Part shown: in pieces, positions 32,571 to 43,919 of the stretch | Layout: every line of letters starts with the position of its first letter | How positions within the stretch are numbered: the first letter of the stretch is position 1 | NCBI GenBank assembly: GCA_020284085.1 | Contig: JACEVL010000336.1 | Location: 69,501-133,500, forward strand | DNA: 64,000 bases | Direction: 5' to 3' | From: Aporrectodea caliginosa | Taxonomy: Eukaryota; Annelida; Clitellata; Crassiclitellata; Lumbricidae | Position numbers and translations under genes: made by a program | The notes under the pieces: model-generated | Seen by the model: the letters and a program-made list of their open reading frames with translations, nothing else | What the model was told of the DNA's origin: nothing | Databases searched by the model: none

Positions 32571-32780
32571 TTGAAGCCATTGTTTATAATAATCAAAATC
32601 CCATAGGTCGAAATCCCATAGCTTGAAATCCCATTAGACAGGGATGAAGACTGTAAAGTAATGTACGTGTAATGCGATGGAATGTAAAGTAATGTTCCGT
32701 AAATGCTCCTAAATTTCTCAGTCCCATTCAATCGCCACTATCTACTGATCAAGCATCAATCGATGTCGCCAAACAATCGT

Positions 32781-32966
32781 GGGTATTGACATCCGTTTTA
32801 CGTTGAAAACTAAACAATGGATACCATCCTCCCAGATGGGTGCTATCGTGTTTTTATGGGTATTGACATCCGTTTTACGTTGAAAACTAAACAATGGATA
32901 CCATCCTCCCAGATGGGTGCTATTGTATTTTTATATGGGTATTGACATCCGTTTTACGTTGCAACT
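32781..32966. repeat. Tandem repeat of 77-79 bp, about 2.4 copies
   Basis: GGGTATTGACATCCGTTTTA starts units at 32781, 32858 and 32937. The unit is part of the longer interspersed sequence seen near 33.15, 42.8 and 54.55 kb. Confidence 0.75.
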
Positions 32967-33252
32967 GGCAACCGTGGTGCGCTATGGTCTAATGGCTAAC
33001 GTGCTGTTATATTAACTGAGATGTCGGGGGCTAAAACCCACTTTTCTCAAACTGATGAGATTTCTGTTAAATGTAAGGTGAGATCGCCGTCAATGGCCTT
33101 AGAATCCTCTAAATAATGGATAATGTTTCATTCTTTATTGCCAGCAACCCAGTTGGGTGCTATTGTATTTTTATGGGCATGCTGAAAGGAAATTAACTTC
33201 CATTTTATGTTGTAACCGGGATGCACGGTATACTAGTCACTCTAGTGGTTAA

Positions 33253-33660
33253 CCCTAGAACAACCAGAATTTTTTTCATCCACTGACTACCATTGGGGTC
33301 AAAATGACCCCATACCATTTATCATTGTGATGCATGAATAAGAGTAATTTTTTTAAATTTTGTTTCCTTTCAAGCTGTGATAGCTTCTATTCAAATTGGT
33401 CTTTAAACCTGCCCTGTCCTATGATTCTGTGTGCTGGAATAATGCTGTACAAAACATACCACTTATAGCGGTTTTCGAACAATGTGAAAACAAGCGTTTC
33501 AAACCGCGAACACGGGTACAGTTTTCACCTTGGCATCCTAACTCAGGTTGAAGTTTCTTATAGTTCTTTAATGTATCGTATATTGTATTGTATTCAAACA
33601 TTTATAAAGCGCCTCTAGTAGCTTACTAGATGTAGGGTGTAGCGTTCAGAGGCACTCCCA
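33253..33660. mobile_element. Left part of a third TTAA-type element, ended by a SINE
   Basis: TTAA at 33249-33252 is followed by CCCTAGAACAACC and, 40 bases in, GGGGTCAAAATGACCCC, the same layout as the elements at 980 and 19008 but a different sequence. No right end is seen. A minus-strand SINE E tail (33578-33660, TATTGTATTGTATTC then AGCGCC..TCAGAGGCACTCCC) follows. Confidence 0.5.
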
Positions 33661-33840
33661 GTACACAAGTCCATGACAGAAGAAACAGATTTTAAAAGTC
33701 ATATCGGCCCCATACAAAATATGCCATGTCCCAAGTACTTTTACGCTGGCTTGATGAATAGTTTTCTATGGTTTATCATCATTTTGTGGCCGTTAACGTC
33801 GACCTTACACTGTAAATTGGAGTCGTATTCCCTTGCGGAA

Positions 33841-33960
33841 TTTTGATGGACCCAGAGCTTAACAATAGCTTAATAAAACAAAGGCCGTTGCCGTCGACAG
33901 AGAGCTGTAATGTGCCAAAATAATTTATGTCGACGGCAACGGCCTTTACAGAAGTTATAA
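33841..33960. repeat. Inverted pair of A-like modules
   Basis: GGCCGTTGCCGTCGACAGAG and, 40 bases later, its near-complement TGTCGACGGCAACGGCC form a foldback. Confidence 0.55.
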
Positions 33961-34261
33961 AAATAGCCGATGTATTGGTATCCTGTTCAGCAAAGAATTT
34001 CTATCAAATTGGGTCTCATACTTTATAAAACATTGAACTCTTGTCGCTAGATGGGAATAAGCTTTGCTCTGGATAGACACCTTTAATACGCCTTCAATCG
34101 ATATTATAATTTCGTCATTTTCGTTCTATCGCCAGATCACCAAGAAGAACAGCCAATGGCCTTGGAATACGCAAAGGTTAAGCTGACAATGGATTATATC
34201 AGTTCCTACAATGCTGTCAGTAACCATTTTGGGTGCAACCTATAATATAACATATATAACA

Positions 34262-35060
34262 TACTAGCAGTTTTTACCCGGCGTTCGCCCGGGTTTTTCC
34301 CAGACGTAATATGTAACGGCTGCAAATAAAGGCTATTTACTTACTTACTATATTTGATGATAGGCCTATATCTGAGCGGAAACGACATTTAGAGGTGAAA
34401 GTAGTTGCTTTGCCCGTGTACTGCACGGGTTATCTCCACGCTACCTTAGGCTATATAGGCTTATTATTTATTCCCCGGGCTAAATAATTATAATAGACTA
34501 AGCTCGGTCGTTTTTCTATAGCCTATTTTCTATTATCGACGTAGGCTATTATTTGTTCCCCGGGCTAAATATAATAGACGAAGTTCGGCCGTTATTGCGA
34601 TTGTAATTTTTCGGAGCGACCCGCGTATTTTAACGAAAGCGCCTGATTTGAAAATTAAGTATGCGTGACGTAAGATTACATAATTAGCATGCGTGACGCG
34701 TCTTTTAACGAAAGCGCCTGATTTGAAAATTAAGTATGCGTGACGTAAGATTACATAATTAGCATGCGTGACGTGGACAAATGGCCATAGGCCTACCATG
34801 GCCTGTATAATTAAAATAAACTCGTCGAAACAGTTGGAAATAATGTAAAATGTCCATATATCGGCGTTTAAATAAAATTGCGAACTGAAAATAGTCGCGT
34901 TGACCTAGAAGTTGCGTAAAAATGTTTTGTAAATTTTTTCAAATCGCTAAACCGTTCCGTTTCGGAGCCTTTAGCCGGACACGCAAACATACATACATAC
35001 GGAAGGACATCGTAAACAGACTAAGACTTATAGTAATAGATTATGTCATTGTTGCGCTTG
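34262..35060. repeat. Interspersed element with GC hairpin end and internal tandem duplication
   Basis: It begins GCAGTTTTTACCCGGCG, followed by the complementary CGCCCGGGT, a strong hairpin. A unit of about 80 bp (AACGAAAGCGCCTGATTTG ... GCATGCGTGACG) is duplicated at about 34632-34773. CATACATACATACGGAAG near 34989 precedes the likely right end (TTATAGTAATAGATTATG). No coding frame. The superfamily is not recognised with confidence. Confidence 0.4.
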
Positions 35061-35179
35061 TGTGGTCGCTCATGTCATTTCATTGCAAAGACTTTTTCAA
35101 ATTAGGGCAGGATATAGACTTCTAGTGTTTAACGACATCTTGTGGCAATAAAGGGTGGCTTAACACAGCTCAATATAAA

Positions 35180-35600
35180 ATTGCTTATCCACCATAGGTC
35201 AGAGGTTCAAATCCTCGGCATGGCAGAAATTTCATTCGAAATATCCGCTTCACTTGTGCCCCTATCCAATGCATCCCTAGTAAGCATTTCACACTGTCAT
35301 TGGGAAGGTCAAGAGAACTATTTCGTCATTTAACCCCTATATGTAATGCTTTGCATTGAATGTGCAAAGAATTTGTGTCAAATTGAGTATTATAACTAAT
35401 AAAACTTTGAACTCTGGTGCAAGATGGCGTTAAATCCTCGGCAATGCAGTGCTCTCCTTAGAAACCTTTAATACGCGTTCTCTGAATCTTATAAATAAGT
35501 CAGTTCCGTTCTGATAGAGCTGTAATATGCCAAAAATAAATCTTTGTCGGCGGCAACGGCCTATGTTGTCATAGGCTGCCGTTAAACTGTGGATCCATCC
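35180..35600 (+). repeat. Composite tRNA-headed repeat with repeat A inside
   Basis: It matches 55-460 in the opposite orientation (GAGGTTCAAATCCTCGGCAT, CATTGGGAAGGTCAAG, AATAAAACTTTGAACTCTGG, a C module near 35456). A minus-oriented repeat A (35520-35603) interrupts its 3' part after GTTCCGTTCTGAT. Confidence 0.55.
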
Positions 35601-36339
35601 AAACGTACAATTAGGCAAAGGACTGAATTTTAGGGTGAGGTCGACGTCGAAGGCCTTGGATATCCTACGCTTAACTGAAACAATGGATAGTACGTTTTCC
35701 ACAACCCATCGAATTGTTTTGCTCATACTGGAAAGCTATTCCAGATTACGTTAAAACCTCGATATTCTAGTGACTAACTCCCTCGCTGTATCTGTTCGTT
35801 CTGCTAAGTAGCTATAAAATGTCATTTCATTGTCAACCTAAGAATTTAACAACATCTTTTGGCAACAAAGGCCGTTGATGTCGACAGCAATCATTTTGAA
35901 CAGTTCTCTCATTGAAACCCTCGATAATGCTCTCCTAAGATACTAATTGGTATGACAGTTCGTCCGGCGTAACACACCTCAATATCAAATTCCTTATCCA
36001 TTATGGCTGAGGCTTTCCCTAGTATTTCGCCTCCTAATTGCAACGTATGTTAACGCAAGACTGTCGGTCGCTAGAGGTCGTTTTTTCTGTGACTTTAGAC
36101 TTAGAAGAACTTCTAGTACTTCTTTTATAATCATTATAGAAATGGAACCATTTACGATGAAGGAATAACACGTAAGGAATGTATGGATAAGGATATCTGG
36201 GTAGTTTTAAGTAAATAGCGGTCACTAGATGTCTATATTTTGTCTGTAACCTCTGAAAATTTAAACACCTTCATAGAGAACGCCACGGATAATGTGAAAG
36301 ATAAAATCGCTAAACCCTACCTGCAAGAACTCCGCCACT

Positions 36340-36445
36340 GTTTGTCACTGTTTGCACTCTGCAGCGCCAGTCCCAATCCTGGATCGAGGAGGAGGGCGAT
36401 GATGATGATCTTTGTTATCACACAGTGTCGTTAAACTGAAACAGC
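36340..36445 (-). mobile_element. Repeat B copy
   Basis: CGCCACTGTTTG..., AGGAGGAGGGCGATGATGAT, TCACACAGTGTCGTTAAACT. Diverged, and no target duplication is clear. Confidence 0.5.
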
Positions 36446-36631
36446 TAAATCCTGCCTGCAACTCTACATGATTTTTTGTCTGTCTTTTCTGTTGTCATCA
36501 TCATTACCACTGGTGCAGTGCATTATTGTTATTATATTTTCAAATATTTCATTATTTAGGATATGGATTTTCATTAAGTGAAAAAGACGTAGAAAAACCG
36601 GCCGAACCTAGCCATTATTTTATGTATTCAT

Positions 36632-37340
36632 ATTTTAACGTCGTCTTATGACTTCAAAGGCCGTTGACGACAATATAGAAAAATATATAATACAATCAGA
36701 ACCAGAAACTTATAGCATCCGAACGACACCATTAAAGGTGTCAAACGGAGCTTTACAATTTCACAAAAATTCAATATTTTTGCAACATAAAGTAGTTCAT
36801 CTCATACTGTCTGTGATTATTACGTCCTGACAAATTTCATCAACTAACAAAGCATACATGTATTATAATTGATTAAGGTATTCTTTTAAACTGTTCATGT
36901 ATCTAACAGAAACACTATAATAAAAATGTTCATTAACCCAAAAAAGTATACATGTATTATAATTGTTAAAAGAACTCTTTTAAATTGTTCTTGTATCTAA
37001 CACACTATAATAAAAATTTAGTTAACCAACACAGCATACATGTATTATAATTGTTTAAAGTATGATTTCAATAGATTCAATTATGACTACAGATCTTTTA
37101 ATGCAAAAAGACCACAATACTAAGTTGTTACGCAACATAGCAGCTACTGTAATACAATAACCAAATCATACTATATGCAATATTGAAGAATTACAGTTGA
37201 ACGATAGTAATATTGTAACATGGATATTCATTAACCAATAAGTAATGTTTATAATTTTCTAACATCGGGTTCTTATTATTATGACAACATATTTTAAACA
37301 AAAATCAACAGTTGAAAAGAAGTTGTCTATGGATTTTTCA
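36632..37340. repeat. AT-rich repeat duplicated at 61875-62600
   Basis: The two regions share a module (TTTAACGTCGTCTTATGAC, AAGGCCGTTGACGACAAT), then a long AT-rich part with GCATACATGTATTATAATTG and AATATTCATTAACCAATAAG. In this copy the CATACATGTATTATAATTG segment is present three times in tandem (36850-37060). No coding signal. Confidence 0.65.
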
Positions 37341-37544
37341 GTAACCATTGCAACACAGTACTGCAATGTTATGTTAGATAGTATTAGATAAGATAGTGAT
37401 AAATCGCAATCGCTGAATTTATACCCTCGGTTGAAAGAGTTTTGGAGGTGTCTAATGAGACCAAAGCATCACCCATTGTTCAGCGACATCTTACGGTTAA
37501 CAATGCCGTTGACGTCTCCTTACCTCACCAGCGCCCTTACAAGT

Positions 37545-38138
37545 TCTGTTCCGACCTCATTTACAGGCGCTCAGTCAAACAACATTGATGGACTGGTATA
37601 ATATATACGGTCAGAATCGGATCCAAGTGACGGTCCAAAGGGTCAGACAGGTGTTTAGGATTAGAGCGAAGGGCGAGAGATAAGAGGAAGAGCAGGAATC
37701 AGCGTTGGGCCTCTGTCTCAATGCCTGTTGTCTGTCAACAGATCTGCTTCCATCCCAGTCTGTCTGTCTGTCTGCCCATATGTTTGTTCGTTTGTCTGTC
37801 TGTCTGTCTGTCTCAGACTTTATGTACATCTGTGTTATGTATATGCATATGAAAACGTTGAATTTTTCCTTTCCCTTGAACGTTCGGTTTTAAATGTGCC
37901 CTAAGCAAAAATTAGCATAGTTTTTTTTATTACAGTGTAAACTGGTTTTTACTTTACAGTTTCCTTTCGTTGGGCTGCAATGTCATCAGCTGAGAGATTC
38001 CACGATGCTGCTCGAAAGGGAGATACTGGGCCCTGAGGGAGGGCACTTGGAAGGAGTTTGACCGATCGGACGGCAAGGGTATGACCCCGGCCATGTGGGC
38101 AGCTGCATCGGGTCATGAAGATCTTTGTCGAAGAAGGG
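37545..38138 (+). pseudogene. SANS-like first exon with upstream region, copy 2
   Basis: Upstream (37545-37979) it has a LINE-tail-like AGGCGCTCAGTCAAAC, a CTGTCTG-rich stretch, TTTCCCTTGAACG and the GTGTAAACTGG leader. ATG at 37980 opens MSSAERFHDAARKGDTG, a one-base shift gives a stop, then in the next frame TWKEFDRSDGKGMTPAMWAA and SGHEDL to a donor-like GGGTAAGT (GT at 38139). The only clear defect is the shift. Known SANS proteins have the same start of ankyrin repeat 1. Confidence 0.7.
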
Positions 38139-38253
38139 GTAAGTCACTGGGGTTTGGGTTAACCTTAGCAGTTGACAAAAGGTGAGTGACAGAGGGTTAG
38201 TTTGTTAGTTGCCTAGAAGGGTTAGATGACTGAGGCTGGCTTAGAGCAGGGGT

Positions 38254-38290
38254 GTAAAAGCCCGGCCCGCGGGTCAATCAACTAAAAGCT
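38254..38290. mobile_element. hAT-like terminal fragment
   Basis: CAGGGGTGTAAAAGCCCGG with CCCGCGGG following resembles hAT ends of the 'CAGGGGT..CGGCCCGCGGG' kind. A similar end in the opposite orientation is at 43640-43688. The flanking eight bases do not match, so pairing is unproven. Confidence 0.4.
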
Positions 38291-38319
38291 CAACGTTCTC
38301 TACATTCAAAGCACCATCC

Positions 38320-38320
<1 letters not shown>

Positions 38321-38414
<94 letters not shown>
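38321..38414. repeat. (TTA)n microsatellite at the 3' side of the LINE
   Basis: A pure TTA array of about 94 bp directly follows the 3' UTR of the minus-strand reverse transcriptase element. Confidence 0.9.
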
Positions 38415-38415
<1 letters not shown>

Positions 38416-38486
38416 GACCAAATTTATTTCTTCATAAAACCAACAAACTTATTACAGACTGATTAAAAATGGCTGTTTCAATAATT
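38415..38486 (-). other. 3' UTR of the retrotransposon
   Basis: 72 bases between the stop codon and the TTA array. On the minus strand it includes AAGAAATAAATTTGGTCA, immediately followed by (TAA)n. Confidence 0.55.
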
Positions 38487-41075
38487 TTATAAGCCGTCAT
38501 TCAGTCCTGGGCTACTGTTGTTGCAGTCCGCGGTGGCTAAAACAGACAGAGAGTTTCCAATCTGTAGGGCGACAGATAGGCGTTGCAGCAGATGGCTGGT
38601 CTCACGCTGGTCTCCGGTCGCTGCAAAGATCCTGCCTCCTAGTTCCTGAACAAACGACAGTGAATCTGCATGCCAACTTCCTGAAGTTTCGACTGCAACA
38701 GGTACGAAATGATGGGACTGTGAGATAGCGGCATATTTGGATTCCTTTTGCGAGCTGCTTTTTCCGCTGCCGCACCTGCGTTTAGCGATGTTAAATGCTC
38801 GTAAGATGAAGCAAAAGTGTCTGGCACCGTAACATCCCACGCCAAGCAACGCCCTCTGTGCCAAGGTATGATGGTGACTCCGTCAGGCCTTTTGCCGTCA
38901 GATCTGGAGAGGCCATTGGGCTCTTTGATGGCCGGTATTTTGGCTCTGGTGAAGGCCCGCCAAATCACGTCGTTGATCATTCCATGCCGTTGATGTCTTC
39001 CCGCTCCTTTGATGCAAGAGAATCCATGATGGCCGTTGGATTCTACTATGGCACCACATTTGCAAGTGTGTTTTTCGCACAATGCAGTGCCCAGCCGGAT
39101 ACCAGATGCGATCCTTAGCACCTCTCCTGACATCCGCAATCCTGCTGTTGATATGGGAAGAGCATGAAGCCAGTCTCCAGAGTGTGGCGATTGCACTGCC
39201 AACAACCTGGCTTTAATAGTTGAATCACTAGCTCTGTCTGATAGGCCTTGAAGTGCATGTGAGATCAGTTTGCTGTCCCATTCTCTTTGTATATGAGCCT
39301 TCTGCTCGACGGGAGGAGGTGCGTTCGATCTTGATGACCACGACCCAGAAGCCTCCTCTACCAATGGATCTGTGGGCATTACAGCGACTTCGTGTAGCAG
39401 TCGGTCTTGAAGGATTCGCGTGCCAGCGGCTGATGCCAAAAAAGCGGAAGTTGCCAGCATAACGGCACTACGAATGCCCAGACCACCGTTTCTCACAGGT
39501 AAAGATGCCTGGATCCATTGGTCGTCGCTCATGTGGATATTGAGAAGGCTACACAGACCAGTTCTCAAGACTTCGTCGAAATCGTGTAGAAGTCCTTCGT
39601 TTAAGAAGCAGGCTGACGTTCTTAACGTGTATAGCAGCTTCGGTATACTTAAGCTGCTCCTCAGCAGGGTGAACGAGTCGTGTGGGTGAAGCATCTCAAG
39701 CCTTGTTATGACTACCTCCAGATCTTTGATCTTTTTCTGGATGGATGTATCGACAGCCTTGCCTGGCAGTAGCGGTGCTCCCAGCAATGTCAGATCTTCA
39801 ACAGCGACATTTTCAAACTCGGCGAAGGTCTGAATCTTTTTTGCTTTGTCGAAACTTCTAGCAGAAGCTTCGCATTTTGCTCGATTCAGCTGTAGACCAT
39901 ACGTGGGCGCCTGTTCCTCTATCAAGCGGATGTCGTTCTCAATTTGATCAATCGGTCCGGCAAGAGTAATATCGTCCATATATCCTATAGTCAATGGAGT
40001 TGTCAAACTCTCTAGAAGCGGATGTATCGCCAGGCAAAACTCCAGTGGTCCTAAGGGGTCTCCTTGTTGTGTGCCTTCCTTGGACAGAATGGTATGCTGT
40101 CTGGTCTGTAGCTGGGGGGTGTAGGCATAGTTGTCAAATACATATCTGTATTTTTCAGGAGCTTTTGCTGCCACCACCTCTAACATTGAGTCTCTTCTCA
40201 AAGCATTGAAGGCATTCGAGAAGTCCAGTTTCACTATGATATGGTTTTCAGGCATCGACTGCAGGTATCGTCTGGTTGCGTGGACAGCAGCCTCGGCCCC
40301 TCCTGATACTCCGACGCCGATTTGAAGTGGTGACAGATTTTGAGACAGGTATGGAGTAACAACATGGCAGACACACTTGGCAGCCAGCCGTCGCCACGTG
40401 TATCCAATCGTGATTGGTCTAATTCCGCCATCTTTTTTCCCAAGTGTTATTAGTCTACCGCCGTACAGGAAATCTGCAATGTGTTTCGGTAGCCCGCCTC
40501 TCAAGAGTAGATTGATTAGGTCAGTTATGGTCTCCACGAAATCCGTGTCTGTTTTATTGGACAGAAGGTTCTTTAGATGTTGTGGTGTAAAGCCATCTGG
40601 TCCTCCGCTAGATGCTGCTGGAAAGGAAGCTATAGCGTTGCAGACCATCTTTCCAGAAACCTGTATGGCGTCAAACCTGTCTTCATGAGGGCATGGCAGT
40701 GTTCTCCTGTCGTCGTAAACCGTTGGGTGCTTCTTCTCCAGTTCTTCCATCACTTTAGGTGAATCTTCTACAGGAACATCATCAGAGCAGAGCAAGCGAA
40801 GGGCCCCTTTGATGTCGCCATCTTCGAGCCTGCTAGATACCGCCTGGGCAAGATATTTGCTTCTATCGTAGATCTTGTCATTCGTCCTAGTCCGCGAGTC
40901 AGATGGCGCGATTTCTTTAGCTTCATCACAGAAAACCATTCCACTACGCCAGGCTTCTATGCGATGTAGAATTGTCTTGCTCAAGTTCCGGTTTCGACCT
41001 CCCCTCTTGGGTTTAGACAGAATTATCAGTGGAAATTGGAGCAGATCTTGCCAGTTTGAGGGGCTGTTTGGCTGT
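38487..41075 (-). pseudogene. Non-LTR retrotransposon polymerase with RT, CCHC-like finger and apparent restriction-like endonuclease
   Basis: This is the longest coding stretch in the window. In order it shows SGGPDGFTPQHLKNL, LDFSNAF (RT block A, 40209-40226), TQQGDPLGPLEF, YMDD (39971-39982, RT active site), CKCG..............HGFSC (finger, near 39050), KRPDG (38879-38890) and WDVTV (38825-38839). The last two fit the PD..D core of restriction-like endonucleases carried C-terminally by R2/NeSL/R4-type LINEs. A one-base shift near 38752 moves the end to another frame (KYAAISQSHHFVPVAVET to NDGL, stop at 38487). The 5' part is missing: codons before about 41075 are microsatellite. One visible defect suggests recent activity of the family. 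Confidence 0.8.
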
Positions 41076-41095
41076 CTTATTATTATTATTATTAA

Positions 41096-41129
<34 letters not shown>

Positions 41130-41149
41130 ATTTGATTATTATTATTATG

Positions 41150-41244
<95 letters not shown>

Positions 41245-41478
41245 CATTTTTTTTTTTTGCCCTGAGGTACTTCATTCCCCAGGGTCTTAGAAATTATAAA
41301 AGTGTTGTATTCTGGAACGGCTACCCCTCATCCATGTCAATTTATGGTTTTATTATTATTATTATTTTTATTATTTTTTTATATTTATTTTTATTTTTAT
41401 TTTTTGCCCGAGGTAGTTCTATTCCCTCAGGCTATGAAAACTATGTCTGGAACGACCGCTCACTCAACAAGTTCTTGC

Positions 41479-41536
<58 letters not shown>

Positions 41537-41570
41537 TCTACCTATTATTATTATCATCATTGTTATTATA
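41076..41570. repeat. (TTA)n arrays alternating with two related hairpin units
   Basis: TTA arrays at about 41076-41245, 41350-41400 and 41483-41536. Between them are two diverged copies of a unit of about 70 bp (41251-41330 and 41396-41465). Each has a T-run, a short hairpin and TCTGGAACG. Confidence 0.75.
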
Positions 41571-41699
41571 ACGCATTTATAAAGCTCCTCCATCGACTGA
41601 CCGATGGTTGGCAGTTTCGTATTCTTTATCATCATTTTGTGGTTGCTACGGATCGTTGACGTCGACGTTACCCACCGTTATAGTTGTTCTGTCTTGCGA

Positions 41700-41822
41700 T
41701 TGCATCCACAGTTTAACGGCAGCTTATGACAACATAGGCCGTTTTCGCCGACAAAGATTAGTTTTTGCCATATTGTGTGTCCACAGTTTAACGGCAGCTT
41801 ATGACAACATAGGCCATGGCAA
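41700..41822 (-). mobile_element. Repeat A, one full and one partial copy
   Basis: TCCACAGTTTAACGGCAGCT occurs at about 41704 and 41780. The second copy stops at CATAGGCCATGG. Confidence 0.6.
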
Positions 41823-41869
41823 TAGTCGAGAGTCTCTTTCGTGTCGCGTTCTTTCTCTAGGTCTTCTTG

Positions 41870-43075
41870 CATACACTGTATGTATGGTGAGGTTGATGTC
41901 AACGGAATTGGAATTCGCAAGGTTCAGCTAAACAATGAATAATAGTTCATACTGCGTTCTTAGCAACACAGTTGATTGCGATCATAATTTGGTGGGCATA
42001 GTGGAGTGGTACTTATAATCAATTTACGTAAAAAGGGTTGCTCGATAGTATAGTGGTTATAGTGCTTCGAATGTCAATCGAGAGGTCGATGTCTCAAATC
42101 CTAGCCAAGGTAGGAATTTCTGTCAAGATGTCCGTTCCAGTTGCGCCCCCTACCCAACGCAGGTATAATGAGTACACTGTCAGTGGGAAGATCAAGGGAA
42201 CTAATGCGTAATTCTTTGCATTGGCTTCCTGTTCAGCAAAAGTTTTTTTTCCAAAACGGGGCCTCACAGTTGATTAAACATTATAAACTGTGGCCACATC
42301 TTTTTAAAATGAGATTAAAAGTGAGCCTAAATTGTGTCATAGATACTCGCACAAATTAACTGTTAACCTGATATGTGTGTTGCTGAGTCATTAGTTAAGA
42401 TTTATCTTATTTTGTTCTTTGATACGCTTCGCTTTAGACCAGTTAATACAATGGCTTTCCTCATGAGGCTGTAGTACAAGCTCAGGTGGTCCTACTTAGC
42501 GGGGCCATAAGACCCTCTCGGGATCCCCTGTGTGACTCCATTTTCTCATGGATTGAGTGCTAACTGTTCTTGGTTGGTCACCGAATAAAATGATATGCTT
42601 CACAACGCTATGCTGTGCTTACACACCTTTAAACCGGCTTAGATAGATCTTATTAATTCGTCAGTCGCGTTCTGTCGCTACTAAGACTAGTCTTAAAATG
42701 TGCTTTATATTGAGTATAAGGTTAGGTCGACGTCAACGGCCTTGGAATTGGCAAGGTAACAGGTTCAGCTAGTTTATGCTACGTTGTAAGCAACCCAGTT
42801 GGATGCCATCGTATTTTTGAGGACATGCTGAAAAGGTATTAACCTCTGTTTACATTAGAACGGTGGTGCTCGTTTGTGTAATTGTTGACAACTGCCTCGC
42901 TATATCTGTTCATCCTCCTCAGTCACTTATGTAATTGAATTGTCAACTGAAGACTTTATAAAATTAGGATAGGTTTAAGAGTTTAACGACATCTTATGAC
43001 AACAAAGGCCATTGATTTCGGCTTCAATTATATTGAACCGTTCTCACCTATCGTGTAGCGTAGTACGCCTCAATA
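41870..43075 (+). repeat. Long composite repeat: module, tRNA-like head, LINE-like body, module
   Basis: The sequence includes GGTGAGGTTGATGTCAACGG, a tRNA-like head (GATAGTATAGTGGTTATAG, 42049; CTCAAATCC, 42092), a LINE-like LHWLPVQ segment (about 42217), a C module (near 42618), GTAAGCAACCCAGTTGGATG (42788) and GTTTAACGACATCTTATGAC (42979). The same order is seen near 53.7-54.8 kb, so this is one long interspersed unit above 1 kb. Confidence 0.5.
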
Positions 43076-43079
43076 TGAT

Positions 43080-43620
43080 ATTGCGTGGATCTTAAAATGG
43101 AGGCGAAAGAAAAAAAAAAGAAGGAGCACACAACGAGATGGAGGAGGAAGAATATGATGTGAGGAAGAAATGGAGGAGGACAATCATCAGAGGATGAGGA
43201 GTGGAGGAAAAGGACGATTAGGTGGAAAACGAGAAGAAGGAGGATTTAGATGATGTACGGGAGAATAATATTAAGAGGAAGAGGAAGAGGAAATGCGGAA
43301 GGAATTGAAGAGGAAGAGGAACGGAGGTAAAAAGAAGGAAGAAAGGGAGAAGGAAGAGGATGATGAAGAGGGATGGAGGAAAAAGAGGGAAGAAAGGGAT
43401 AAGTTAGAGGAGGAGGTGGAAAATATGAAGGAAGAGGAGGAGGAAGAGGAGAGGAGAAGGAAGAGGAAAAGGAGGAGATGCAAGAGGAGGATGAAGAGAT
43501 GCGGCAGAAAAGCGGAGGGAGGGGAGAAAGAGAAATGGGAGGATCAATAGAAAAAGAGACAGGAGACGACGAGGTTGGAGATCGAGGAAGAGAACTGAGG
43601 AGAGGGTGATAAAGTGGAAT
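43080..43620. repeat. Polypurine tract related to 48120-48690
   Basis: Over 500 bp of almost pure A and G on the plus strand (GAGGAAGAGGAG type). The shared non-simple segment GAAATGGGAGGATCAATA shows that the two tracts are copies, not independent expansions. Frames are artefactual. Confidence 0.8.
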
Positions 43621-43626
43621 TCCGCG

Positions 43627-43688
43627 GGCCAGATTGAAGGCCTTAGCGGGCCGGATGTGGCCCGCGGGCCGTACTTTGGAGACCCCTG
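43627..43688. mobile_element. hAT-like right end
   Basis: GCCCGCGGGCCGTACTTTGG followed by AGACCCCTG is the complement of a CAGGGGTCTCCAAAG-type hAT end. See 38254. Confidence 0.45.
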
Positions 43689-43919
43689 CATTAGGTCACA
43701 AGAACTTACAACACTAAATCTTTTTGTGTTTTAGACATCATTATTATGCAGTATTGTAGTAGTCGGAAAAGTAAGTAGGTGCAAAATGAGAAAAAAAATT
43801 ATTTAGAAAGGGGCCGTACAGGCCGACAATCAACAGCCCGCGGGCCGCATTTGGCACATATATATTATAATTTCCATGGTCGCCAAGGCCATGATGTCAC
43901 TTAGAATTAGACAATACAA

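Noticed and set aside
37600..37830. Trypsin-like or secreted Cys-poor peptide from the CTGTCTG-rich region
   Set aside because: Frames follow the CTGT repeat and are not conserved among the three copies of the region.
38254..43688. A single 5.4-kb hAT element with CAGGGGT ends containing the endonuclease LINE
   Set aside because: The two ends look related, but the flanking 8-mers (GCTTAGAG and CATTAGGT) agree at only 4 positions, so they may be separate fragments.
43271..43691. Glu/Lys/Arg-rich frame resembling a coiled-coil protein
   Set aside because: The polypurine tract necessarily encodes Glu, Lys, Arg and Gly on one strand. No start context or conservation signal supports a gene.
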